64,000 nt of DNA, from positions 1-64,000 of the forward strand of contig CAWBYA010000002.1 of assembly GCA_963792895.1 (NCBI GenBank). Reading direction: 5' to 3'. Position 1 is the stretch's first letter. Every line of letters starts with the position of its first letter. Below are positions 1 through 9,617 of the stretch, piece by piece. This DNA comes from UBA6912 sp963792895 (lineage in GTDB: Bacteria > Actinomycetota > Acidimicrobiia > Spongiisociales > UBA5794). Under the pieces are notes generated by a model. That model saw only the letters and a list, made by a program, of their open reading frames with translations, made no database searches and was not told where the DNA came from. A program made the translations under genes and the position numbers.

Positions 1-324
1 TCGAGGTCCTGCCCGTGGCTCGCGCCTGGAGGGTCAGCACCATGTCGTGTTCGCCAACGGGGTCGGGCCCCTGGAGGTTCGGGGCAGGACATGGGCTTTG
101 TACGGCGAGAGCTCCGTCATCTCGGCGGTCGGCGACGTGATCGCCCGAGCCGGCTCCGGACCCGAGACGCTACGCGCCACCCTTCGCGGCGAAGATCTCG
201 AGCGCGCTCCGACGTGTTCCCCGTTCTGCGCGACCGCCGGCCCGACTTGTATGGGCTCTTGGTGGCGCCCCACGGGGAGTTCGGCATACTCGGTTCCGCT
301 GCCCGTCCACCCGCCGCCGAATGA
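1..324 (+). CDS. Nitrilase/carbon-nitrogen hydrolase family protein, C-terminal part (5' truncated, frameshifted)
   Basis: Only the last ~105 codons are present because the gene enters from the window edge. The reading VVFANGVGP followed by a YGESSVISAVGDVIA stretch and ending FPVLRDRRPDLYG matches the C-terminus of nitrilase-superfamily amidases (C-N hydrolases using a Glu-Lys-Cys triad, which would lie upstream). The first part is in frame 2 and the last ~38 codons are in frame 1, so there is a frame change near position 210. The stop overlaps the ATG of the following LLM gene by 4 bp, so the two are probably co-transcribed. The family call rests on the C-terminal signature only; the substrate is unknown. 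Confidence 0.55.
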   Translation, partial: SRSCPWLAPGGSAPCRVRQRGRAPGGSGQDMGFVRRELRHLGGRRRDRPSRLRTRDATRHPSRRRSRARSDVFPVLRDRRPDLYGLLVAPHGEFGILGSAARPPAAE

Positions 325-1319
325 CGAGCGGACTCGGACTGTCCGTGGGGTGGAGCGCTCGCGAGAACATTGCTCGGATGGTCGACCTCGTGCGACGGGC
401 GGAGTCGCTCGGCATCGAGGCGTGCTGGGTGATCGACTCGCAGGTGGCGATGCGGGATCCGTTCGCCCTGCTCGCCGTGCTCGCTCGGGAGACCGATCGG
501 ATCTCGATCGGGCCGGGAGTGACCAATCTCGTGACCCGGCACGAGACCGTGGTCGCAGCATCCCTGGCCACCCTGGCGGCAATGGCGCCGGGGCGGGTTC
601 TTGGCCGGTGTCGGTGTTGGTGACAGCGCGGTCTACGGCGTCGGCCTGCGGCCGCAACGTCTCGCCGAGTTCGAGATGGGCTTGCGGCGGCTCCGGGCGC
701 TCTTGCGAGGCGACGATGTTGCCATCGAGGGGCAGATGGTCCGCATCGCCGCCGCTAGGGAGCCCGTCCCACCGTTGTTCGTCGCAGCCAGCCAGCCGAA
801 GATGCTGGCGCTCGCCGGGAGGACTGCGGATGGAGTGATCGTCATGGGGCCGGCAAACACCGATATCTGTCGATCCCAGATCGAACAGATCCGGCAATCC
901 GCGGCTGCGGCGGGACGCGATCCCGGCGAGGTGTTCGTCGACCTCTGGGTGACGATGGCCGTCGGTGAGCGTGGCGTAGACGCGGTCCGATCATGGGCGT
1001 CAGCCCAGGCGCGCTGGCTGGACCGCTGGGAGCGGATCCCGGATTCGCTGGCACGGTTTCGTCCCGAGCTGGCCAGAGCTGCGACGGAGTACGACTTCGC
1101 AGCACACCTCTCGGTGGGCTGCTCGGCATGCGTTCTCCGTCTCCGACGCCGCTCGCTGCGGAACTGGCCATCGCCGGCCCTGAGGAGCACTGCCGCAAGC
1201 GACTGGGCGAGCTCGTCGCACTGGGCGCGGACCGGATCACCGTGTCGCTCATGTCGGGCGGCCGCGAGCAGCGACTCGACGATCTGGTCTCCGTATGGGA
1301 CGGGATCGCCCAACCGTAG
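321..1319 (+). CDS. LLM class F420-dependent oxidoreductase (frameshifted)
   Basis: Luciferase-like TIM-barrel protein, probably using reduced F420 or flavin. The ATG at 321 overlaps the preceding stop. N-terminal features are a GLSVGW start, the SLGIEACWV strand and the RISIGPGVTN strand; the middle carries AGVGVGDSAVYG and PLFVAASQPKML typical of the family, and the end reads LGADRITVSL. The parts lie in different frames: 321 to ~600, then ~601 to ~1105, a short third-frame piece reading HAFSVSDAA, then ~1150 to 1319. Pieced together they give one protein of about 330 residues, close to the usual family length, with no internal stops inside the coding pieces. This looks like indel errors or very recent decay. 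Confidence 0.7.
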
Positions 1320-1322
1320 CGG

Positions 1323-1916
1323 TCAGTCGAGGCTGCTTGCCCTTCCGGGGCGGGGGTCCCACCGCCGGACGAGTTCGTTCGGGATCCCGAGCTGATCGAG
1401 CACCCGTCCGACGGTGTGGTTGACGAGGTCATCGAGCGTTCGGGGGCGGTTGTAGAAGGCGGGCATGGGCGGCACGATCGCGACACCGAGCCGGGCTAAT
1501 CGCAGCATGTGCTCGAGGTGGATGGGACTCAGCGGCGTCTCTCGAGGAACGATCACCAACGGTCGGCGCTCCTTGATCGTCACATCGGCGGCTCGTGCCG
1601 ATCAACGTGTCTCCCGCGCCGGTTGCGATCTGCCCGAGCGTCTTCATGGTGCACGGGATCACCACCATCCCCATGGTCTGGAACGAGCCGCTGGAGAGCG
1701 ACGCGGCAACGTTGCGGGCCGAGTGCACGGTTGTTGCCAGCCCCTCAACATAGTCGAGCGTGAGATCGGTCTCGATACGGACATTCGCCTTCGCCCAGTC
1801 GCTCATCACCAGGTGGCGGGGATCTCGGCGGCGGCGAGCGTCTCGAGCAGGCGGATGCCGAGAACCACCCCCGTTGCTCCGGTCATGGCGACGACGAGAG
1901 GATCCTCGGATGTCAA
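1323..1916 (-). CDS. UbiX-family flavin prenyltransferase (frameshifted)
   Basis: UbiX/Pad1-type enzymes attach dimethylallyl phosphate to FMN to make prenylated FMN for a UbiD decarboxylase. The N-terminus reads AMTGATGVVLGIRLLETL (Rossmann-like phosphate loop), the middle holds SGSFQTMGMVVIPCTMKTLG, and the C-terminal piece has ERRPLVIVPRETPLSPIHLE and PPMPAFYNRP, all hallmark UbiX motifs. Three pieces in different frames are needed (N-terminus down to ~1805, middle to ~1590, C-terminus to the stop at 1323), so there are two frame changes. A TTG at 1916 or the ATG at 1886 could start it. No UbiD partner is visible here. It is convergent with the LLM gene and divergent from the VOC gene. Confidence 0.75.
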
Positions 1917-2129
1917 GGTTGGTGTGCTCCTGTGTGCTCGCCTCGATCCTACGAGCGTGAGCGCAGCGCGTCTGTCCGCGCCTTGACAGCACGGATCGTC
2001 ATCAATGGGCGGCGGAGCAAGGGAGCTCGGCGTCCGCAACGGCGGTTCGGACGTGCGCCGCCTCGGACCCGTTCCTCGGCGCTCCGCTCCGAGCGGCCGG
2101 GATGGCGGGTGCTACAGTCGCACATCCAG

Positions 2130-2554
2130 ATGGTGCTCCGGCGTCCCCTTCGCATTCACCACGTCGCGTTCGCCCACGGATCCGAGGCTGCGCTCGCACG
2201 CCCGACTGTCCGCGATGCTCGGCATGAACGTGTGTCACAGCGAGGACGTGGACGGGTTTGTCGAGAGGATGGTCCCTGTAGGCGAGTCGTATGTGCAGAC
2301 TCTCGAGGCCATCGGTCCCGGGGTGGTCGAGAAGATTCGTGGAGAAGCGGGGCAACGCTCTTCACCACGTCGCTTTCGAAGTCGAGGATCTCGCTGGTTA
2401 CCTGACCGAGCTGCGTGAGGAGGGCGTGCGTCTCGTGGACGACCACCCTCGACCGGGTGGCATGGGCACCATGATCGCGTTCATTCATCCCAGCGAGTTC
2501 GACGGCCTTCTCGTCGAGCTCGTGGAGGTCCCGGCCGGCGCATCGCCACCGTGA
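2130..2554 (+). CDS. VOC-family protein, methylmalonyl-CoA epimerase-like (frameshifted)
   Basis: Two half-motifs of the vicinal oxygen chelate fold are visible: RIHHVAFA near the start and ALHHVAFEVEDL in the second half, each supplying a metal-binding His, with a final LLVELVEVP strand carrying the Glu ligand. The order and spacing, plus GVRLVDDHPRPGGMG, resemble methylmalonyl-CoA epimerase and related glyoxalase/lactoylglutathione-lyase proteins (about 135-140 residues). Three pieces in different frames are needed: the start to ~2195, a middle to ~2335 and the end to 2554. The stop overlaps the GTG of the next gene by 4 bp, so the two are translationally coupled. The substrate is uncertain. 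Confidence 0.65.
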
Positions 2555-3745
2555 TCGCCGGAATCGCCCCTCACCACCCGGATCCCCGCACGCGTGGCGA
2601 GCGGCACGGACGTCGATTCCGCAGCGCCGTGCAGAGCAACGTTGGCTCGTTCCTCAGGGCGGCTGCCTCGGCCGGATGGGACCTCGCGAGCGCTCGAGCG
2701 ATGCGCCCTGGGAGAACGACGACGGCTCGATCGCGGGCTCCTGCGAGAGCTTCGCGGAATCGCCGCCGGCGCCGGCGTCGGCGAAACCGTCCTCATGCTG
2801 TTCCAGATGGCGCGGCACCGACTCGTACCCGACGAGTGCACCGTGGCGGCTGCCGTGGGCAGCGCCAGCGCTTCGGGCGCCACCATGCTCCTGAAGAACT
2901 CGGACAAGATCGGAGCAGACTCTCTCGTCGGCAAAGGCTTTCACCGGTTCAAGGAGATCAACGTCGTGCTGGACTGGCGAACCGACGATGGCGTGCGCAT
3001 TGTCGGGGTCGCCGCAGCAGGGACGACCGGGCTCAAGATGGGCGTGAACGACGCGGGGGTCGTAGCTGCAAGCAACATCGCACGGACGACCGAGATGCGA
3101 CAGCGGGATCCGGACGTGGATGATCTGCGAGCTCTGGATCGGGGCAGCTTGCTGCGGGAGGGGCTCGCTCAGCTCGATCCCGCGGCGGCAGCGAGGGCGG
3201 TGGTCTCCGCGATGCTGGAGACACCGATGGCGACGAGCGGCAACGTCGAGTTCGCCGACGCGGGTCGCATGGTCGTGATCGAGGGGTCCTACGAGCACCT
3301 CTCCGTCGAAACGATCCGCGATCGAGTGGTGGTTCGGTCGAACTCCTTCGTGACCCTCGAGCACCTCAACGACCCTGCGGACACGTCCAGTGCCGCTCGG
3401 GCTCGTCGCGCTCACGAGGTGCTGCAGCCCCTGAGCGGGTCGATCACAGTCGACGACCTTCGTGCGTTGTCCCAGGACCACGTCAACGGTCCCGGCGTCG
3501 ACTCCATCTGCCGCCACTCCCCGGACCCGCACGACGAGACGTCGCTCTCGGCAATGGTGGCCGCTACCAACGCGAGCCATCCGGCGCACACGAGAGTCGA
3601 GATCGCACTTGGCAAGCCCTGCTGGGCCTGGCCGGGTGGCGCAGTGCTGGCGATGAGGATGGACGACCCGCCCGAAATGGTGGAGGAGAGGTTCCGCTCG
3701 GGTGCAGTGTGGAAGGCTCACTACCGGGAGGATCCCCGGACCTGA
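2551..3745 (+). CDS. C45-family autoproteolytic acyltransferase/hydrolase (penicillin acyltransferase-like)
   Basis: Ntn-hydrolase of the acyl-CoA:6-aminopenicillanate acyltransferase type. The GTG at 2551 overlaps the VOC stop. The N-terminus reads RTRGERHGRRFRSAV; after a likely frame change near 2690 the continuous reading carries ELRGIAAGAGV, then DECTVAAAVG, in which the Cys is the expected new N-terminal nucleophile after self-cleavage, followed by LLKNSDKIG in place of the usual NWD motif. Later segments include GMKMGV-like LKMGVNDAGVV and a HVNGPGVDSICRH motif conserved in the family. Total length ~395 residues fits C45 proteins. In this context it may hydrolyse an amide or transfer an acyl group within the neighbouring catabolic pathway; the substrate is not inferable. 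Confidence 0.7.
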
Positions 3746-3756
3746 GCTGGGCGTGG

Positions 3757-4929
3757 TCAGGGCTCCCAGCCGCGCTCACGGACGGCCTCCGAGTGCTCAC
3801 CGAGGATCGGTGGTGGTGTCGGTTTGCGGAGCGGCAAACCGGAGATCGGGTTCTTCACGAGCCGCAGGGGGCCCCGGACACGGTCGCTCACCGTGTCCAC
3901 GATCGGTGCCGCTTCGGGCGAGGCGAAGACGGCCGACAGGTCACGCACGGGGGACACCGGAACCCTGGCCGCGGTGAGCCGCTCCACCCAATCGGCGACC
4001 GGTGCAGTACCGACGACCTCCGAGATCGTCGGGATGAGGGCGCTGCGGTTGACGACGCGGTTGGCGTTCGTGACGAATCGCTCGTCGGTCGCCAGGGCGC
4101 CTCGCCCCAGCACCTCGCACAGTCGCTGGAACAGCCGGTCGTTGGCGGCGGCGATGACGACGTAGCCGTCGGACGCGTGGAACGCCTGATAGGGCACTAT
4201 GTTGGGGTGGGCGGTTCCCATCGGCCTCGGCACGATGCCACCGAGCAGGTGGTTGGAGGCCTGATTGGCGAGGGCGGCGAGGCTGGCGTCGAACAATGGA
4301 ACCGTGATCCGCTGACTGCGTCCGGTGCGGCGCCGCACCTCCAGCGCTCCGAGGATCCCGACCGTTGCGTAGAGCCCGGCGATCACATCGAGGAGCGCAA
4401 CGCCCATCTTGGCGGGCTCGCCGCTCTCGGGGCCCGTGATACTCATGAACCCTGTGAGCGCTTGCATTGCAATGTCGTAGCCGGGTTCGCGCTCTTTGGG
4501 TCCCGGTCCAAACGCAGTGACCGAGCAGTAGACCAGGTTGGAGTCGGCCAAATCTTCGTAGCCGAGGCTGAAGGATGCGAGCAGCCCGGGTCGGAAGTTC
4601 TCGACGACCACGTCGGCCTCGGCTGCGAGGCGGAACGCGAGGTTCCGGTCCGCATCATCGGCGAGATCGAGCGTGATCGACCGCTTGTTCCGGTTCACCG
4701 AGAAGTAGTAGGCGGCATCGTCACCGACGAAGGGCGGTCCCCAGTGACGCGTGTCGTCGCCCGTGTCGGGCCGCTCCACCTTGAGGACGTCGGCGCCGAG
4801 GTCGGCGAGCAGCATCGTGGCCTGCGGCCCGGCGAGGATACGCGTGAAGTCCAGCACCCGGATCCCGGCGAGCGGGACTGCTTCGGGCGAGGGGTCCACG
4901 GGCGGCGTTACATCGGCAATATCGGGCAT
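3757..4929 (-). CDS. CaiB/BaiF CoA-transferase family III protein
   Basis: Family III CoA transferases move CoA between carboxylic acids through an aspartyl-CoA mixed anhydride. The ATG at 4929 gives MPDIADV and a 390-residue protein, the usual length; longer upstream readings overlap the divergent gene. LAGIRVLDFTRILAGPQ, LGADVLKVERPDTGDD and VVENFRPG are family signatures. The catalytic Asp is expected near GEPAKMGVALLDVIAG. The whole frame is intact, in contrast to most neighbours. It is divergent from the FAD dehydrogenase at 5036 with about 105 bp between, which could hold a shared control region. It probably activates a pathway acid as a CoA thioester. Confidence 0.88.
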   Translation of the reverse strand: MPDIADVTPPVDPSPEAVPLAGIRVLDFTRILAGPQATMLLADLGADVLKVERPDTGDDTRHWGPPFVGDDAAYYFSVNRNKRSITLDLADDADRNLAFRLAAEADVVVENFRPGLLASFSLGYEDLADSNLVYCSVTAFGPGPKEREPGYDIAMQALTGFMSITGPESGEPAKMGVALLDVIAGLYATVGILGALEVRRRTGRSQRITVPLFDASLAALANQASNHLLGGIVPRPMGTAHPNIVPYQAFHASDGYVVIAAANDRLFQRLCEVLGRGALATDERFVTNANRVVNRSALIPTISEVVGTAPVADWVERLTAARVPVSPVRDLSAVFASPEAAPIVDTVSDRVRGPLRLVKNPISGLPLRKPTPPPILGEHSEAVRERGWEP

Positions 4930-5035
4930 CCGGCGATAGTAACGCCGCGTCTCGATGAGCCCACGTCGTCCGATCGAACGCACCTTCCGGTAGAAGCGTC
5001 GGGCTATCGTCGGAGACCCGCCTATTAGGGAGGAC

Positions 5036-6542
5036 TTGGTGGCAGATCCGGTCACGGATGCCGGATACGACGTTGTGGTCGTGGGTGCCGGCAATGCAGG
5101 AATGTGTGCAGCGCTGTCTGCACACGAGCACGGCGCCGAGCGGATCCTCGTCATCGAGCGATCCGTCGAAGACGAGCGGGGCGGGAACAGTCGCTTCACG
5201 GCAGGCGCGTTTCGGTTCGCATACGACGGCGTCGAGGACCTCATGCGCGTCATGCCGGAACTCACGGAGGCGGAGCGGGCGAATACCGACTTCGGCACCT
5301 ACCCGGAGGAGAAGTTCTTCGAAGACATGGCCAGGGTGACGCAGTACCGCGCCGACCCGGATCTGGTCGAGGTCCTGGTGACGAAGAGCTTGGACGTCGA
5401 TCGTGTGGATGAGCGAGCAGGGCGTCGGGTTCCTGCCGGCGTACGGCCGGCAGGCGTTCAAGGTCGATGGCAAGTTCAAGTTCTGGGGCGGGCTCACAGT
5501 TGAGGCCAACGGCGGCGGGGTCGGCCTCGTCGAGTCTCTTCACCAGGTCGCGGCCAAGCGGGGCATCGACACGATCTACGAGACGCGGGCGGTGGGTCTG
5601 GTGATGTCGGACGGTGCCGTCGCCGGCGTGGACGTGACCCGGCGCGGTCGTCCCTCGACGTGCCGCGCGAGAGCCGTCATTCTCGCCAGCGGTGGCTTCC
5701 AGGCCAACACCGAGTGGCGCACCAGGTACCTGGGGCCGGGATGGGACCTCGCCAGGGTGCGGGGGACCCGCCACAACACCGGCGACGGGATCAGGATGGC
5801 ACTCGATGTCGGTGCGCTCGCGACGGGGAACTGGTCGGGCTCGCATGCCGTCGGCTGGGATTTCAACGCACCGCCCTTTGGGGACCTCAAGGTGGGTGAC
5901 GGCTTCCAGAAGCACAGCTATCCGTTCGGGATCATGGTCAACTCACGGGGTGAGCGGTTCGTCGACGAGGGCGCCGATTTTCGGAACTACACGTACGCCA
6001 AGTACGGCCAGGAGATACTCCGGCAGCCGTACCAGCTCGCCTGGCAGGTCTTCGATGCCAAGGTGACGCATCTGTTGCGGGACGAGTATCGGATCTCAGA
6101 GGTGACCAAGGTCAAGGCGGATACGTTGGAGGAGTTGGCGGAGAAGATGGAGGGCGTGGATCCCACGGGGTTCCTGGCCACCGCAGGGGCATACAACGCC
6201 GCAGTCCGCACCGATATCGCTTTCGACCCCACCATTCTCGACGGCCGTTGCACCGAAGGCCTCGCAGTGCCGAAGTCCAACTGGGCCAACCCGCTGGACA
6301 CACCGCCGTACGAGGCCTACGCGACGACGTGCGGGATCACCTTCACCTTCGGCGGTCTCGGAATCGATGCCCACGCCCGGGTGCAGAGTGCCGAGGGCTG
6401 GCCCATTCCCGGGCTGTTCGCGGCGGGTGAGCTGGTCGGCGGACTCTTCTTCTTCAACTACCCAGGCGGCACCGGGCTCACGTCCGGGATGGTCTTCGGG
6501 AGGATCGCCGGGCGTTCGGCCGCGGTGGTGGCCACCGGCTGA
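5036..6542 (+). CDS. FAD-dependent dehydrogenase, fumarate reductase/tricarballylate dehydrogenase (TcuA)-like (one frameshift)
   Basis: Flavoprotein of the succinate dehydrogenase/fumarate reductase superfamily. The start is TTG at 5036 or GTG at 5039. VVVVGAGNAGMCAAL near residue 15 is the FAD dinucleotide-binding loop, ERGGNSRFTAGAFR follows, and the C-terminus has FTFGGLGIDAHARV and GLFAAGELVGG. The GGNSRFTAGAFR pattern and overall order resemble TcuA and 3-ketosteroid-dehydrogenase-like proteins rather than respiratory SdhA. The frame changes near 5398, between SLDV and VWMSEQGVGF; joined length is about 500 residues. Neighbours suggest oxidation of a carboxylate-bearing intermediate. 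The exact substrate is unknown. Confidence 0.8.
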
Positions 6543-6700
6543 GGACGTGCGCCCGACTCGGAGAAAGCGGCCTCACTCTGCGGTCAGCGCAAAGAGGATC
6601 GAGCCGGGCGGGACACATGGGTCGTCGTCGCATTCGTGGAGGTGGACATCCACCGGAGGAGTGCCGGGGGTCCCGTGGAATCCGCGGTGCCGTCGTGTGG

Positions 6701-6739
6701 TGTATGACGCGGGAATGCCTCGAATTGGTATATCATACA
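6701..6739. promoter_or_regulatory. Candidate operator: TGTATGA ... TCATACA inverted repeat
   Basis: A perfect 7-bp inverted repeat, TGTATGA at 6701-6707 and TCATACA at 6733-6739, lies about 100 bp before the cyclase ATG. The right arm is embedded in TTGGTATATCATACA, which resembles the TNGTATNNNAC-type half-sites of GntR/FCD regulators. No GntR gene of that type lies nearby, so the regulator is unknown. The surrounding 290-bp gap (6543-6831) holds no gene. Confidence 0.35.
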
Positions 6740-6831
6740 TCACCGCCGCACCGGCGGTGCGGCCGTGCGTATGGTGGGGGGGAGCGCCGCTTTGGGCGCA
6801 GTGTCGGCCGGCATCAGAGGAGGCAATCGAC

Positions 6832-7812
6832 ATGACGGAGGCGCCGGGTATCGAGGACGTGCGTCGGATCGCCGCCCAGTGCTCGAATTGGGGCCGATGG
6901 GGCGAAGACGACGAGTTGGGCACTCTGAACCTGCTCACCGAGGAGAAGGTGCTCGAGGGGCGATCCTGTATTCGGAAGGGCAAGGTGATCTCCCTTGCGA
7001 TTCCCTTCGACGAGACCGGGCCGCAGCGGGGAGGATGGGGGCGGTTCAACCCGATTCACCTGATGATCCGCGATGGGAACGACGCGATCACCGGCACGAC
7101 CGTCCGAGATTTCTACGGCGGCAAGGACGGCTACGTTCGCGGCAACGACGACATCATCATCATGCCCCTGCAATGCGGCACCCAGTGGGACGCCCTTGCC
7201 CACATGGTGTTCGAGGGCAAGATAGTACAACGGCTACGACGCCACCCAGGTCAGCAGCCTCGGTGCCCTCAAGAACGACATCGCCAAGGCCGCGAGAAGC
7301 TGGTGGGGCGCGGCGTTCTGCTCGACGTCGCCCGCTGGAAGGGCAAGCCGTGGCTCGACGGGGGAGAGGCGATCTCGGGCGACGACCTCGAAGCGTGTGC
7401 AGCCGCTCAGGGCGTCGAGGTCGGATCCGGCGACATCGTGTTGGTGCGCACCGGACGAATGGCGCAAGTCAAGGCCGAAGGCGATTGGGGCGACTACGCC
7501 GCCGGGTACTCGGCACAGGCACCCGGTCTCGGACTCGAGAGCGTCCGCTGGATCCGTGAGAAGGACCTCGCCGCGGTCGCTACCGATACCTGGGGCGCCG
7601 AGGTGCTTCCCAACGAGACGCCCGATGTCAGCATGCCGCTCCACATCCTCCTGATCACACAGCTCGGCCTGACGGTCGGCGAGATCTTCGACCTCGAGGG
7701 GCTGGCCGACGACTGCGCCGAGGATGGCGAGTACGACTTCTTCTTTGCGGCGCCGCCACTGCCACTCACCCGGGCGGTGGGGTCGCCCATCAACCCGGTG
7801 GCGGTCAAGTAA
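6832..7812 (+). CDS. Cyclase family protein (PF04199, kynurenine formamidase-like), with a compensated frame shift
   Basis: Metal-dependent hydrolase of the cyclase/kynurenine-formamidase family, 326 residues. AGAGGAGG at 6816-6823 precedes the ATG by 8 nt. The N-terminus NWGRWGEDDELGTLNLLT is typical of the long bacterial subfamily, and QCGTQWDALAHM carries the family metal motif. Residues ~131-153 are not homologous in the open frame, but the other frame over 7226-7290 reads YNGYDATQVSSLGALKNDIA, the expected family sequence. A pair of opposite single-base shifts therefore bounds this stretch. The rest is intact, ending in FFFAAPPLPL. It leads the tightly packed run of genes to 10607. Confidence 0.85.
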   Translation: MTEAPGIEDVRRIAAQCSNWGRWGEDDELGTLNLLTEEKVLEGRSCIRKGKVISLAIPFDETGPQRGGWGRFNPIHLMIRDGNDAITGTTVRDFYGGKDGYVRGNDDIIIMPLQCGTQWDALAHMVFEGKIVQRLRRHPGQQPRCPQERHRQGREKLVGRGVLLDVARWKGKPWLDGGEAISGDDLEACAAAQGVEVGSGDIVLVRTGRMAQVKAEGDWGDYAAGYSAQAPGLGLESVRWIREKDLAAVATDTWGAEVLPNETPDVSMPLHILLITQLGLTVGEIFDLEGLADDCAEDGEYDFFFAAPPLPLTRAVGSPINPVAVK

Positions 7813-7874
7813 CCGTGTGACGTGCGCGAAGCGACCCAAACGAGGCGGCACCACGGAGAACGAAAGGCAGGATC

Positions 7875-8165
7875 ATGGAGTATGTGATCGTGGCGACGTA
7901 CACGACGAAGGCGGACGCAGCGGACGAGGTGGCGGACCACTTGCGGACGATGGCTGTCAAAACCAACGAGGAGCCGGGATGCCGGTCGTACGACGTGTAT
8001 CGGTCTCGCGAGGACGATGCGGTCTTCGTGCTCGTGGAGGTGTACGACGACGAGGATGCGTTCGGGGCACATGCCGCGGCGGACCACTTCAAGGAGCACA
8101 TCGTTGATGCCGTGTGGCCGCTGCTCGAGAACCGAACCGTGGTGCGAGGCAAGCTCCTGGGATGA
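7875..8165 (+). CDS. Antibiotic biosynthesis monooxygenase (ABM) domain protein, YgiN-like quinol monooxygenase
   Basis: A 96-residue single ABM-fold protein. The order MEYVIVATYTTKADAADEV, EEPGCRSYDVYRSREDD, FVLVEVYDDEDAFGAHAA and a C-terminal PLLENRTVVRGKL is the standard dimeric ferredoxin-like layout of YgiN/ActVA-Orf6 proteins, which oxidise quinols or act as small cofactor-free oxygenases. A purine-rich AAAGGCAGG precedes the ATG. Its stop overlaps the next ATG by 4 bp. The position within a catabolic run suggests a role in ring oxidation or removal of a reactive intermediate, but the family is functionally diverse. Confidence 0.85.
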   Translation: MEYVIVATYTTKADAADEVADHLRTMAVKTNEEPGCRSYDVYRSREDDAVFVLVEVYDDEDAFGAHAAADHFKEHIVDAVWPLLENRTVVRGKLLG

Positions 8166-9067
8166 GGGGCGCTGACGACGCTGTGGACGTCGCCGTCGTA
8201 GGTGTCGGCTCGGTCGGCGGGTACTTCGCTGCGCGGCTGGCGGGTGCGGGACATCGACTCGTCCTGTGTGCCCATCACCCGTTCGAGCGGCTCACGGTGC
8301 GATCAGGCGACGAGACGATCGAGGTAGATGCCCCGGTTCTGACCGATCCCGCCGACGTGGACGCCCGGGCTGAAGTCGTTCTGCTGGCGACGAAGGCTCA
8401 CCAGATCCCGTCCGCCGCGCCCTGGCTGGCAGCGCTGTGCGGGCCCGAGACCACCGTCGCAGTTATGCAGAACGGCGTCGAGCACGAGGCCCTCGTCGCG
8501 CCGTACGCACGGGGTGCGACGATCGTCCCAACGATGGTCAAGTACGGCGGAGAGCAAGTGGCGCCCGGCGAGGTTCACCACTACACCTACGGATTCCTCA
8601 CCGTGCCGGACACGCTCGCGGGCCGCCGCGTCGCATCGTTGTTTGCAGACACCCGAGTCGAGGTGCACCTCACGGACGACTTCACGACCGTCGCCTGGCG
8701 CAAGCTGTGCACAAACGTAGTGGCCAATGCGATCCCGGCGATCACGATGCGGCGCTTCCCGGTGTTCCGGCGCGCCGACATCGCCGAGCTGGCCAGAGGC
8801 GTCGTCGCCGAGTGTGTCGGCGTCGGTCGAGCCGTCGGGGCCGACCTCGACGAGTCGATTCCCGACGATGAGGTCGCGAGGCTGGCCTCCTTGCCAGACC
8901 ACGTCGGCAGCTCGATGCTGTACGACCGGCTCGCCGGCAAGCCGCTCGAGCACGAAGCGCTGAACGGGGCGGTCGTGCGGTTCGGGGTGCGCCACGGTAT
9001 CCCTACACCTCTCAATGCTGCGCTCACCGCCTTGTTGGCGGCGATCAGCGAGGGGGGCGACGAGTGA
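8162..9067 (+). CDS. 2-dehydropantoate 2-reductase family protein (PanE/ApbA-like)
   Basis: NADPH-dependent ketopantoate-reductase-like protein of 301 residues. The ATG at 8162 sits in an ATGA overlap with the ABM gene. VAVVGVGSVGGYFAARL is the Rossmann GxGxxG loop, VVLLATKAHQ follows as in PanE, and MQNGVEH and WRKLCTNVVANAI match the conserved catalytic Asn/Lys region. C-terminal helices include PTPLNAALTALL. In this operon it may reduce a 2-oxo acid of the catabolic route rather than ketopantoate, since other pantothenate genes are absent. Confidence 0.88.
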   Translation: MRGADDAVDVAVVGVGSVGGYFAARLAGAGHRLVLCAHHPFERLTVRSGDETIEVDAPVLTDPADVDARAEVVLLATKAHQIPSAAPWLAALCGPETTVAVMQNGVEHEALVAPYARGATIVPTMVKYGGEQVAPGEVHHYTYGFLTVPDTLAGRRVASLFADTRVEVHLTDDFTTVAWRKLCTNVVANAIPAITMRRFPVFRRADIAELARGVVAECVGVGRAVGADLDESIPDDEVARLASLPDHVGSSMLYDRLAGKPLEHEALNGAVVRFGVRHGIPTPLNAALTALLAAISEGGDE

Positions 9068-9570
9068 ACCCGACCGTTCCGTTGGTCGATCTCGACAAAG
9101 AGACGCTGGCCTACCTGCGGCGGGTCGGAGCCCCGGTGAGCAACTTGTACCGGATCCTGGGTAATCACCAGACCCTACTCAAGGCATGGGTGGATTTCGC
9201 CTGGACCCTGCGAGGCGAGGCGAAGACACCCCGTCGGCTGCGGGAGCTGATGATCCTGCGGTGCGCTCAGCTGGCCGGGAGCGACTACCAGTGGAACGAC
9301 CACAGCGTCATGGCTGCCGCCGCCGGCGTCGAGGGGGCGCAGATCGATGCGCTCGACGGGTGGCCGACGGCTCCCGAGTTCGACGACGAAGAGCGATTGC
9401 TCCTTCAGTTCACCGACGACGTCGTGGCCGGGCGTGTTGGCGATGACGTGCTCGAGGCGTTGCAGCGCAGATATCGACCCGATGCGATCGTGGAGCTCAC
9501 CATGACGGTGGCCTTCTACGTCATGGTTCCCCGCATCCTCGACGCCCTTCGGATCCCGCACGACGGGTGA
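9064..9570 (+). CDS. Carboxymuconolactone decarboxylase (CMD/AhpD-like) family protein
   Basis: A 168-residue CMD-fold protein starting at GTG 9064 in a GTGA overlap with the previous gene. The helix RRLRELMILRCAQLAGSDYQW followed by His matches the CMD core. The CxxC pair of peroxidase-active AhpD proteins is absent, as only one Cys is present, so a peroxidase role is unlikely and a decarboxylase or decyclase-type role is more plausible. Such proteins are common in Actinobacteria next to amidohydrolases and dehydrogenases of aromatic catabolism. Confidence 0.85.
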   Translation: MNPTVPLVDLDKETLAYLRRVGAPVSNLYRILGNHQTLLKAWVDFAWTLRGEAKTPRRLRELMILRCAQLAGSDYQWNDHSVMAAAAGVEGAQIDALDGWPTAPEFDDEERLLLQFTDDVVAGRVGDDVLEALQRRYRPDAIVELTMTVAFYVMVPRILDALRIPHDG

Positions 9571-9617
9571 CGGCCGGACCTGCGACACGAGATACGCGAC
9601 CACAGATTGGAGGGACC

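Noticed and set aside
2654..3721. 355-codon minus-strand frame across the C45 gene
   Set aside because: Shadow of the C45 coding frame with His/Arg-rich composition; the plus-strand frame carries the family motifs.
3709..5028. 439-codon plus-strand frame opposite the CoA-transferase
   Set aside because: It is the antisense shadow of an intact CaiB gene; composition is Arg/Gly/Asp-rich and no motif is seen.
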